Below, piece by piece: positions 6,255 through 12,946 of a stretch of DNA of 12,946 nucleotides. The stretch lies in the NCBI GenBank assembly GCA_964617995.1, contig CAZTXD010000107.1, positions 1 to 12,946 of the forward strand, given 5' to 3'. The notes under the pieces are model-generated. The model saw nothing but the letters and a program-made list of their open reading frames with translations, ran no database searches and was not told the DNA's origin. Origin of the DNA: CAZTXD01 sp964617995. GTDB taxonomy: Bacteria; Actinomycetota; Acidimicrobiia; Spongiisociales; ZC4RG35. The position numbers were made by a program, and so were the translations under genes. The first letter of the stretch is position 1. Each line of letters starts with the position of its first letter.

Positions 6255-8519
6255 TCACGCCTTCTCGAGGGGTGCCCAAGCCAGGAGCAGGCGGCGCTTG
6301 CCTTCGGTGTCGAAGGCGATCTCGGCTTCGGCGCGGTCCCCGTCTCCCGTGATGTGGCGGACGGTGCCGAGGCCCCACTTGTCGTGGCGGACGCGGTCGC
6401 CGGGGCCGACCCGGGCGGCATCCAGGGTGGTGCGGGGCCCGCTCACCTGCTCGGATCGCCGTTGACGCCGACGTTTGGGGGCCCGTTGCAGCAGCGAGTC
6501 GGGGATCTCGTCGAGGAAGCGGGAACGGCGGTTGTAGCTGGTGCCGCCGTAGAGCATGCGACTGGCCGCCGAGGTGAGATACAAGCGGTCCTGGGCCCGG
6601 GTGATCCCCACGTACGCCAACCTCCGTTCCTCCTCCAGGTCGTGCGGCTCGCCCAGCGTCCGCATGTGCGGGAACACCCCCTCCTCCATCCCCACCATGA
6701 ACACGACCGGGAACTCCAGGCCCTTGGCCGTGTGGAGAGTCATCAACGTGACCGCTCCTCCCCCTTCGTCCCATTCGTCCACGTCCGAGACCAGAGCGGT
6801 CGTCTCCAAGAACACCTCCAGACGCCGGTCGGGAGTCATGGCCTCCCACTCCTCATCGCCGATGATCCCCCCTTCGTTCGACTCCTCGAACTCGGCGGCG
6901 ACCGACCTCAGCTCACGCAGGTTCTCCACCCTGCCCATGGCCTCGATGGTCCGTTCCGCTTCCAGGGCTTCGACGTAGCCGGTGCCTGTCAGCACGGCAT
7001 CGACGGCCCCGGAGATGCCGCCCTCGTCGAGCACGTCAGCGAGATGGTCGATGAGGGCGATGAACTCGGCGATGTTGCTCCGGGCCCGTGCGTTGAGGGC
7101 ACCGATGTCGTCGGCGACGCGCAGGGCCTCCAGGAAGGTGATCCGCTGTGCCTCGGCGTATCGATCGACGTGCCCGATGCTGGTGTTCCCGATTCCACGC
7201 TTGGGCTCGTTGATGATCCGCTTGACGGCCACCTGATCGGCGGGATTGACGAGCACCGTCAGGTAGGCGAGGGCGTCTTTGATCTCCTTGCGCTCGTAGA
7301 AGCGGACCGAGCCCACCACCGAGTAGCCGATCCCCCGGCGCACGAGCACATCCTCGATCACACGGGACTGAGCGTTGGTGCGGTAGAAGACGGCCATGTC
7401 GGCTGGATTGTGGCCCTCCTCCAACAGCGCATCGACCTGGTCGGCCACGAAGCCCGCCTCGTCGTGCTCGTCCTCGGCCTCGAAACGGACGATGGGGATC
7501 CCGCCGCCACGATCCGACCACAGGTTCTTGGGAGTCCGGCCGGTGTTGTTGTCGATGACGGCGTTGGCAGCACTCAGGATCGTCTCCGTCGAACGGTAGT
7601 TCTGGTCCAGAATGACGATGCGAGCGTCGGGGAAGTCCTGTTCGAACTCGCGGATGTTGCGGATGTCTGCCCCTCGCCAGCCGTAGATCGACTGGTCGGC
7701 GTCGCCGACCACACACAGGTTGCGGTGTTGGTCGACGAGTTGCTTGACGAGGACGTACTGGGCGTGGTTGGTGTCCTGGTACTCGTCCACGTGGACGTAG
7801 CGAAACCGGATCTGGTACTCGCCGGCCACATCGGGGAACACCGCCAGCAGCTCCACGGTGATCATCAGCAGGTCGTCGAAGTCCATGGCCGACGCCTCCA
7901 GGAGGCGCCGCTGGTAGAGGCGGTAGATGTCGGCGACCTGCTCGTGGTAGAAGCCGTCGCCCCGCTCACCGTACGTCTCGAAATCGACCAGCTCGTTCTT
8001 GGCGTTGGACACGGCCGCCTTGACGCCTCGGGGAGGGAAGCGTTTGGTGTCGAGGTCGAGGTCCTTGATGACCTGGGTCATCAGACGCACCGAGTCGGCC
8101 TCGTCGTAGATGGAGAACCCACGGCGGTAGCCGAGGCGATGAGCTTCGGCCCGGAGGATACGCACACAGGCGGAGTGGAAGGTGGAGACCCACATCGAGC
8201 GTCGCACGCCTCCGACGAGACGGGTGACACGCTCCCGCATCTCGTTGGCCGCTTTGTTGGTGAAGGTGATCGCCAGGATCTGCTCTGGCTCGACTCGCAA
8301 GTCGCGGATCAGATGCGCCACGCGATGGGTGAGCACACGGGTCTTGCCCGACCCCGCCCCCGCCACCACCAGCAACGGCCCCTCGGTGGCGGCCACGGCC
8401 TCCCGCTGGGCAGGATTGAGCCCTTCGAAGAGAGGAGAGTCGGTGGGTAGGTCGCCGTCGGGACCCACCCACTCCCCGCTCACCTCGGCCTCGTCGCCGG
8501 AGAACCACTGGGCCTGCAT
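6255..8519 (-). CDS. pcrA: ATP-dependent DNA helicase PcrA/UvrD
   Basis: A superfamily 1A 3'-5' helicase used in nucleotide excision repair, removal of RecA filaments and replication-transcription conflicts. The 754-residue protein has the Q motif LNPAQREAV (34-42), Walker A AGAGSGKT (53-60), motif Ia ITFTNKAANEM (84-94), Walker B VDEYQDT (244-250), motif III GDADQSIYGWRGAD (272-285), motif IV QNYRST (306-311), motif V TLMTLHTAKGLEFP (about 591-604), and motif VI LAYVGITRAQDRLYL (about 634-648). A C-terminal Tudor-like domain (about 703-754: GDRVRHDKWGLGTV, then LAWAPLEKA) is typical of PcrA and is known to contact RNA polymerase. Length is normal. The ATG at 8517-8519 lies 8 nt after a TAGCAT box. 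About 30 residues precede the Q motif, so a later start is possible. Confidence 0.96.
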   Translation of the reverse strand: MQAQWFSGDEAEVSGEWVGPDGDLPTDSPLFEGLNPAQREAVAATEGPLLVVAGAGSGKTRVLTHRVAHLIRDLRVEPEQILAITFTNKAANEMRERVTRLVGGVRRSMWVSTFHSACVRILRAEAHRLGYRRGFSIYDEADSVRLMTQVIKDLDLDTKRFPPRGVKAAVSNAKNELVDFETYGERGDGFYHEQVADIYRLYQRRLLEASAMDFDDLLMITVELLAVFPDVAGEYQIRFRYVHVDEYQDTNHAQYVLVKQLVDQHRNLCVVGDADQSIYGWRGADIRNIREFEQDFPDARIVILDQNYRSTETILSAANAVIDNNTGRTPKNLWSDRGGGIPIVRFEAEDEHDEAGFVADQVDALLEEGHNPADMAVFYRTNAQSRVIEDVLVRRGIGYSVVGSVRFYERKEIKDALAYLTVLVNPADQVAVKRIINEPKRGIGNTSIGHVDRYAEAQRITFLEALRVADDIGALNARARSNIAEFIALIDHLADVLDEGGISGAVDAVLTGTGYVEALEAERTIEAMGRVENLRELRSVAAEFEESNEGGIIGDEEWEAMTPDRRLEVFLETTALVSDVDEWDEGGGAVTLMTLHTAKGLEFPVVFMVGMEEGVFPHMRTLGEPHDLEEERRLAYVGITRAQDRLYLTSAASRMLYGGTSYNRRSRFLDEIPDSLLQRAPKRRRQRRSEQVSGPRTTLDAARVGPGDRVRHDKWGLGTVRHITGDGDRAEAEIAFDTEGKRRLLLAWAPLEKA

Positions 8520-8527
8520 CGGATGGA

Positions 8528-8533
8528 ATGCTA
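8528..8533 (-). promoter_or_regulatory. -10 element of pcrA (near-leaderless)
   Basis: Minus-strand TAGCAT, 8 nt before the ATG of pcrA, within the 63-bp gap after the sensor kinase gene. Predicted transcription would begin one or two nt before the start codon. No Shine-Dalgarno sequence is visible in that gap, and no strong -35. Confidence 0.4.
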
Positions 8534-8582
8534 CAGCCTGCGCCGGTCAGAATCACATGAACGTAAGACGCCCGCCGAAGCC

Positions 8583-9467
8583 CTACTCGGGAACGGGGGC
8601 GAGGCCGGGTGGGCGGCGGGGCTCGGCCGTCTCGGGAACGGGGGCCACACTGCCGTCGGCGTCTCTCTCCCCCGCCGACAAGGGCAACGAGAAGCAGAAC
8701 CGGCTGCCGGTGGGGAAGCGTCGCTCGTACCAGACGTCGCCTCCCATTGCCCGGGCGAGACGTCGAGCAATGGGAAGGCCGAGACCGATCCCCGACGACG
8801 AGCGGGCATCACCCTTGGAGAGCTGCTCGAAATGCTCGAAGATCCGCTCGCTCAAGCCCTCCGGCACACCGGGACCGTTGTCGGCCACCACCACCACGTA
8901 GTGGTCACCGTGGCCGAATCCCTCCACCAGCACCTGCTCGCCCCCGTACTTGCGGGCGTTCTCGAGCAGGTTGCGCACCACCTGCTGCACCCGTTTGGGA
9001 TCGGCATCGACCATCACCCCGGTCGGCATCGACACGACGACATCCCTCTCGGTGTCGGTGGCGGCCAGGAGCTCGGTGACCTCGTGGACGATCTTGCCCA
9101 GGTCGAACAGAACGGGTCGGAATCGGAGTCGACCGGCCTCCAGCCGGGGGATCACCAGCACGTCCTCCACCAGGTCGCCCAGGTATAGGGACTGCTTGTG
9201 GATATAGGAGAGGAACTCGTCGACCTCGGTCGCGGGCAGCTCCTTCCAGCCGTTGATGAGAGCGTCGGCGAACCCGGCTATCGACGTCAACGGAGTCCGC
9301 AACTCGTGACTGACCATCGCCACGAAGTCGTTCTTTATCGAGTGCGCCTCCTCGGCGGCGTTCTCGGCCCGGCGCACCCTCAGGTTGGCACGGGCAACCA
9401 GCCAGATCGCTGCCCCCACCGCCACCAGACCGGCTATGGGAATGACGAGGTTCGTCCACTCAGGCAC
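8583..9467 (-). CDS. Membrane sensor histidine kinase, minimal architecture
   Basis: The 294-residue protein has one N-terminal membrane helix (about 7-26) and then, with almost no sensing domain, a HisKA dimerisation domain. The phosphoacceptor is His54 in FVAMVSHELRTPLTSIAGF. The ATPase domain has its N box at Asn170 (LLENARKYGG), G1 DNGPG (196-200), F box FEHF (210-213), and G2 GIGLGL (226-231). All catalytic motifs are intact. A proline-rich tail (about 270-294) contains two APVPE copies. No response-regulator gene adjoins it; the nearest receiver domain is the one at the C-terminus of the CheA-like protein encoded 51 bp upstream on the same strand, a plausible partner (inference). The GTG start at 9465-9467 is the first in the frame, with an in-frame stop 6 nt before it. 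No convincing Shine-Dalgarno or TANNNT box supports it. Confidence 0.9.
   Translation of the reverse strand: MPEWTNLVIPIAGLVAVGAAIWLVARANLRVRRAENAAEEAHSIKNDFVAMVSHELRTPLTSIAGFADALINGWKELPATEVDEFLSYIHKQSLYLGDLVEDVLVIPRLEAGRLRFRPVLFDLGKIVHEVTELLAATDTERDVVVSMPTGVMVDADPKRVQQVVRNLLENARKYGGEQVLVEGFGHGDHYVVVVADNGPGVPEGLSERIFEHFEQLSKGDARSSSGIGLGLPIARRLARAMGGDVWYERRFPTGSRFCFSLPLSAGERDADGSVAPVPETAEPRRPPGLAPVPE
8587..8645. repeat. 14-nt direct repeat in the sensor kinase 3' end
   Basis: TCGGGAACGGGGGC occurs at 8587-8600 and again at 8632-8645, 45 bp apart and therefore in frame. It encodes the two APVPE copies in the proline-rich tail of the sensor kinase. It looks like a small internal duplication. 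Confidence 0.7.
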
Positions 9468-9518
9468 GACTCAGTTCACTCTCGACCGAACAGGGCACCG
9501 TCTGAGGGTACCGCAGCG

Positions 9519-11555
9519 TCAGTGTCGTGATCCATGCTTCTCTGCCAGAAGGCGTCGGATGGTCGCCGTGAGCACGCCCTTGCGCAGGTCGAACTTGTCC
9601 ATGTAGACGTCGACGCCCGCCTCCCACGCCTCCTTCTGCTCGGCGGGAGTCGCGACCCCCGACACCATCACGATGGGAATCGAGACGTCCGCCGCCCGGA
9701 GAGCCCGCACCAGGTCGACGCCGGATGAGCGGGGCATCGAGTAGTCCACCACCAGCACATCCATGGCCGTCTCGGAGAGACGCTTGACGGCTTCCCGGGC
9801 GCCGGGGGCCACCATGACCTCGAAGCCTGCTCCGCTGAGGCTGGCGGAGATGAGCTGACGTACCCCGGCCGAGTCGTCCACCACCAGGACGGCAGGCCGG
9901 TAGTCGCCGGGAACGGGCTGGCTGCGGGCGAACTCGGCCAGGTAGTGGGGGTCGACCACCACCAGCACCTCGCCTCCTCCCAGGAAGGCGGCCGCCGTGA
10001 TGTGAGCCGCTCCCTCCAGGATCGGGCCCAGATCCTTCACCGCCACCCGGCGGCGATCGATGATCTCGGGGACCGTGACCGCCACCAGACCTGATCGCCC
10101 GCTCAGCACCACCACCTCCTCGTCGGGGCCTGTGTCCTCCAGACCGAGGGCGAAACCGAGGGAGACCACCGGCACACTGCCGCCCTCGAAACGCATCTCC
10201 CTGCGGTCGTCGGATATCTGCGCCCGGGGGTCGTTGAGGCCCATCGTCCCCACCACCGAGGGCTCGGGGAGACCCCAGAACTGGTTGCCCACACCGACGA
10301 CCACCATGTTCTGGAGGACCAGCGAAATCGGCAAGGTGAGCAGCACGGTGGTGCCCTCGTCGGGTATCGACTCGACCTGGAGGCTGCCGTGGATGCGCTC
10401 CACCACGTCCGCCACGACGCTGAGCCCTTCCCCGGTGCCGCTGAAGTCGTCGGAGGCGTCCCGGGTGGAGAATCCGGGCCGGAGGAGGAGCGGCCCGAGA
10501 TCCTCGGTGACGGTGATCCCCAGCTCGGCGGCCCGCGTCTCGACCTTCTTCCAGTTGATCCCGGCACCGTCGTCGCTGACGCTGATCTGGAGGCGGTCAC
10601 CACGCCGCTGGGCGTGGACGGTGACGATTCCCGTCGCCGGCTTCCCCTTCGAGTCGCGCACATCCGGCGTCTCCAGCCCGTGGTCGACGGCGTTGACGAG
10701 GAGATGACGCAGAGGCTCGCGTAGCTGGTCGACGATCTGGCGGTCGACCTCGACATCCTCACCGGTGAACTCGAAGCGTACGTCCTTTCCCATCTTGCGC
10801 CCGAGGTAGCGGATGAACTGGGGGAACGTGTCGGCTGCTTCCCGGAACGGTACGTTGGCCAGTGACACCGCCTGCTCCTGGATGTCGTTCATGGACGCCG
10901 TCAGCCGCCGCATGTGCGCACGCCAGGCCTTGAGGATCTTCTTGGGATCGCCCCCTTCCAGGCTCACCAGGGAGAGGTCGGACACGGCCGACGTGTCGAG
11001 TGCCACCTCGACCAGGCGGTTTATGAGGCGGTAGAGGTCGCCGGTGTCGACCCGGGTCACACCGTCGAGCAGCGAGGAGGTCACCGACGAAAGCAACCCG
11101 CCCAGGGCACCCGCTCCCGGCCGCTCGGGGTAGTCGGCCCGACCGGTGTCGGTGACTCGGGAAGCGAAGGCTCTCTCGACCCGGGCGACCGCCTTCGCCA
11201 TGCTCATGGGACTGTCGACGTCGTGGGCGCGGCTCAACTGGTCGGCCAGATCGATGAGAGCAGCCCCCACCTCGGTGGTCGGCTCCAGCCTCTGCTCGCT
11301 TATCGCCCGCCAGGCCTGCTCGAGGGTCTCGGCGGCGGAGGCGGCGGCTTCGCGGGCCATCAGACGGGCTGAGCCCTTGATGGTGTGGGCGTGGCGGATC
11401 ACGTCGCTGGTGGTGGACCGGTCGAGCTTGCCGAGCAGCAGCATCCGCGCAGCCTCCACGAGCGCGGCCGACCGCTCCTCCAGCTCCTGGCGGAAGAGCG
11501 CGGTCAACTCATCTGACTGCTGCGGGTCCAATTGCACCTCGGTTGGACTTCTCAA
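9519..11555 (-). CDS. CheA-type hybrid histidine kinase with CheW-like and receiver domains
   Basis: The longest frame has 678 residues. Domains in order: HPt/P1 (about 14-110) with His57 in RHAHTIKGSARLM; a linker without an evident CheY-binding P2; a dimerisation helix pair (about 172-250); a CheA-like ATPase (about 275-410) with N box LLVNAVDHGLE (Asn288), G1 SDDGAG (327-332), PGFST (360-364), and G2 SGTGEGL (372-378); a CheW-like domain (about 411-545); and a receiver (about 554-672) with Asp560/Asp561, phosphoacceptor Asp604, Ser632 and Lys654. All key residues for kinase and receiver are present. No methyl-accepting receptor, separate CheW, CheB, CheR or flagellar gene is in view. The TTG at 11553-11555 opens the frame. 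A TTG at 11529-11531 is preceded by GAGGTG with a 3-nt gap and may be the true start, making 670 residues. Confidence 0.92.
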   Translation of the reverse strand: MRSPTEVQLDPQQSDELTALFRQELEERSAALVEAARMLLLGKLDRSTTSDVIRHAHTIKGSARLMAREAAASAAETLEQAWRAISEQRLEPTTEVGAALIDLADQLSRAHDVDSPMSMAKAVARVERAFASRVTDTGRADYPERPGAGALGGLLSSVTSSLLDGVTRVDTGDLYRLINRLVEVALDTSAVSDLSLVSLEGGDPKKILKAWRAHMRRLTASMNDIQEQAVSLANVPFREAADTFPQFIRYLGRKMGKDVRFEFTGEDVEVDRQIVDQLREPLRHLLVNAVDHGLETPDVRDSKGKPATGIVTVHAQRRGDRLQISVSDDGAGINWKKVETRAAELGITVTEDLGPLLLRPGFSTRDASDDFSGTGEGLSVVADVVERIHGSLQVESIPDEGTTVLLTLPISLVLQNMVVVGVGNQFWGLPEPSVVGTMGLNDPRAQISDDRREMRFEGGSVPVVSLGFALGLEDTGPDEEVVVLSGRSGLVAVTVPEIIDRRRVAVKDLGPILEGAAHITAAAFLGGGEVLVVVDPHYLAEFARSQPVPGDYRPAVLVVDDSAGVRQLISASLSGAGFEVMVAPGAREAVKRLSETAMDVLVVDYSMPRSSGVDLVRALRAADVSIPIVMVSGVATPAEQKEAWEAGVDVYMDKFDLRKGVLTATIRRLLAEKHGSRH
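11535..11540 (-). promoter_or_regulatory. Possible ribosome binding site for an internal start of the CheA-like gene
   Basis: Minus-strand GAGGTG, 3 nt before an in-frame TTG at 11531. A TACCTT box at 11559-11564 would start transcription near 11552, after the first base of the upstream TTG at 11555, which would favour the internal start. Both signals are weak. Confidence 0.35.
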
Positions 11556-11558
11556 TCG

Positions 11559-11564
11559 AAGGTA
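11559..11564 (-). promoter_or_regulatory. Weak -10 candidate for the CheA-like gene
   Basis: Minus-strand TACCTT in the 98-bp gap between guaA and the CheA-like gene. It fits TANNNT, but no -35 is evident and the short consensus is common by chance. I see no intrinsic terminator with a U-tract in this gap, only small dyads such as AGGCGCCT. Confidence 0.2.
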
Positions 11565-11653
11565 TCGGGATTCCAGAGAGAAGGCTTGAGGCGCCTGTTG
11601 TTTCCCGGCTCGGTGGGCACCGGGGGTATCGGCGCTCGCCTACGGCTCCGACC

Positions 11654-12946
11654 CTACTCCCACTCGATGGTGGCGGGAGGCTTGGAGGAGATGTCGTAGG
11701 CAACCCGGTTGATTCCCGGGACCTCGTTGATGATGCGACCCGACATCCTCTCCAACACCTCGTAGGGCAGGCGAGCCCAGTCCGCCGTCATGGCGTCGTC
11801 GCTCGTCACCGCCCGCACCACCAGCGGGTAGGCATAGGTGCGCCCGTCACCTTGGACCCCGACCGTGCGGACCGCCGGCAACACCCCGAAGGCCTGCCAG
11901 ATCTGATGATAGAGGCCGGCCCGGTCGATCTCTTCCAGAATGATCCGATCGGCGGCCCGGAGCAGCTCGAGGCGCTCCGGGGTGACCTCGCCGATGATGC
12001 GCACCGCCAGGCCCGGGCCGGGGAAGGGCTGTCGCCATACGATCTCGGGGGGGAGGCCCAGCTCTTCACCCACCGCCCGCACCTCGTCTTTGAACAGATC
12101 CCGCAGCGGCTCGACCAGCTCGAAAGTCATGTCGGGGGGAAGGCCGCCGACGTTGTGGTGGGTCTTGATGGTGGCCGCCGAGGAGCTCCCCGACTCGATC
12201 ACGTCCGGGTAAAGGGTCCCCTGCACGAGAAAGCCGGCGTGCCCGACGTCGGAGGCTGCCTCCTCGAACACGCGGATGAAGGTCTCTCCGATGATCCTCC
12301 GCTTCTCCTCGGGGTCGGTGACACCGGCCAGCCGATCTATGAAACGGTCGGCGGCCTTCACGTGGACCAGATCGACCTGGAAATGACGACGGAAGGTCTC
12401 TTCCACCTGCTCGCCCTCGTCGGCGCGCATCAGGCCGTGGTCGACGAATATGCAGGTGAGCTGGTCACCCACGGCCTCCGCGACGAGGGCCGCGGCCACC
12501 GACGAATCGACGCCCCCCGACAACCCGCATATGACCCGGGAGTCACCGACCTGACGACGGATCGCCTCGACCTGCGACTCGATGATCGAATGCGACGTCC
12601 ACCCGGGGCGGGTCTCGCACACGTCATAGAGGAACCGCTGGAGGATCTCGCTGCCTCTCGGGGTGTGCACCACCTCGGGGTGGAACTGGACCCCATAGAG
12701 ACGACGGGAACGGTCCTCCATGGCCGCAACCGGGGCACCCGGAGTCGAGGCGACGGCGACGAACCCGGGCGGCGCCTCGGCGACGAGGTCCCGGTGGCTC
12801 ATCCATACCTCCTGACGGACCGGAAGCCGGGAGAAGAGGACCGAGTCGGCCACCACCTCGAGGGGGGTCTTGCCGAACTCGGCGCTGCCGGTGTTGGCGA
12901 CGGTGCCGCCGATGATGTCGGCGAGGAGCTGGTGGCCGTAGCAGAT
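11654..12946 (-). CDS. guaA: GMP synthase (glutamine-hydrolysing), 5' end outside the window
   Basis: GuaA turns XMP, glutamine and ATP into GMP, the last step of guanine nucleotide synthesis. The frame is open to the right edge, giving 430 visible residues of an expected 510-525, so roughly 80-90 N-terminal residues are missing. The visible part begins inside the glutaminase domain at ICYGHQLL with the nucleophile Cys (visible residue 2) and continues to GVQFHPEV with His89 and Glu91, completing the triad. The ATP-pyrophosphatase P-loop is GLSGGVDSSVAAALV (visible 141-155). The C-terminal dimerisation domain ends in the invariant-looking ISSKPPATIEWE. Internal GTG codons such as 12854-12856 are not the start, because the catalytic cysteine lies before them. 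It is the first gene in view of the long minus-strand run. Confidence 0.97.
   Translation of the reverse strand: MCYGHQLLADIIGGTVANTGSAEFGKTPLEVVADSVLFSRLPVRQEVWMSHRDLVAEAPPGFVAVASTPGAPVAAMEDRSRRLYGVQFHPEVVHTPRGSEILQRFLYDVCETRPGWTSHSIIESQVEAIRRQVGDSRVICGLSGGVDSSVAAALVAEAVGDQLTCIFVDHGLMRADEGEQVEETFRRHFQVDLVHVKAADRFIDRLAGVTDPEEKRRIIGETFIRVFEEAASDVGHAGFLVQGTLYPDVIESGSSSAATIKTHHNVGGLPPDMTFELVEPLRDLFKDEVRAVGEELGLPPEIVWRQPFPGPGLAVRIIGEVTPERLELLRAADRIILEEIDRAGLYHQIWQAFGVLPAVRTVGVQGDGRTYAYPLVVRAVTSDDAMTADWARLPYEVLERMSGRIINEVPGINRVAYDISSKPPATIEWE

Noticed and set aside
6197..6421. A 75-residue N-terminal extension of the cyclase running back into pcrA
   Set aside because: It would overlap the last 167 bp of pcrA in another frame and cross the hairpin, while a good GGGAGG site and GTG start lie just before the first cyclase-like residues.
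6180..8450. A 756-codon plus-strand open frame opposite pcrA
   Set aside because: It is the antisense shadow of a clear helicase gene in GC-rich DNA. The translation is low-complexity in character with no domain, and the pcrA motifs on the other strand are complete.
1..12946. Mobile elements, CRISPR arrays, tRNA/rRNA genes, toxin-antitoxin or phage-defence genes
   Set aside because: I looked for transposases, integrases, regularly spaced repeats, tRNA-like sequences and defence domains on both strands and found none; base composition and gene style look uniform.

Overview
The window is high-GC bacterial chromosome, densely coded, with no mobile-element, plasmid, CRISPR or rRNA/tRNA signal that I could find. 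Several features point to the Actinomycetota, possibly an Acidimicrobiia-like lineage (inference, no search run). These are the actinobacterial-type uncharacterised HhH-GPD protein, the long transaldolase, the PcrA/UvrD with a C-terminal Tudor-like tail, and TANNNT boxes lying 6-8 nt before start codons, as in leaderless actinobacterial mRNAs.

Layout, left to right. Positions 56-1884 (minus strand) hold a repair pair: an HhH-GPD-family protein and DNA polymerase IV (dinB). An 87-bp divergent promoter region separates dinB from a plus-strand transaldolase (tal, 1972-3084). A 51-residue two-helix membrane protein (3088-3243), too short for most gene finders, follows tal after 3 nt. From 3250 to the right edge everything is on the minus strand. 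In transcription order this is guaA (5' end cut off by the window edge), a CheA-type hybrid histidine kinase with a C-terminal receiver, a small one-helix membrane histidine kinase, pcrA/uvrD, a six-helix membrane class III adenylate cyclase, a PLP enzyme resembling diaminopropionate ammonia-lyase, and a YceH/DUF480 protein overlapping it by 11 bp.

How the genes fit together. guaA, pcrA, tal and dinB are ordinary housekeeping or repair functions. The more unusual part is the signalling content between guaA and the PLP gene. It has a CheA-like kinase without any chemotaxis partner in view, a minimal sensor kinase directly behind it, and an adenylate cyclase whose start is preceded by a 20-bp perfect inverted repeat. 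That hairpin fills nearly the whole 58-bp gap between pcrA and the cyclase and abuts the cyclase Shine-Dalgarno sequence.

Starts fall into two classes. Genes with their own promoter appear leaderless (starts at 631, 1884, 1972, 4921, 8519), while the YceH and cyclase genes, which follow another gene closely, carry clear GGAGG ribosome binding sites. I see no convincing novel multi-gene system. The best leads are the pcrA-cyclase hairpin, the CheA-hybrid/kinase pair, the Asp-to-Ala change in the PLP enzyme, and the small membrane protein. No gene-free stretch exceeds about 100 bp.
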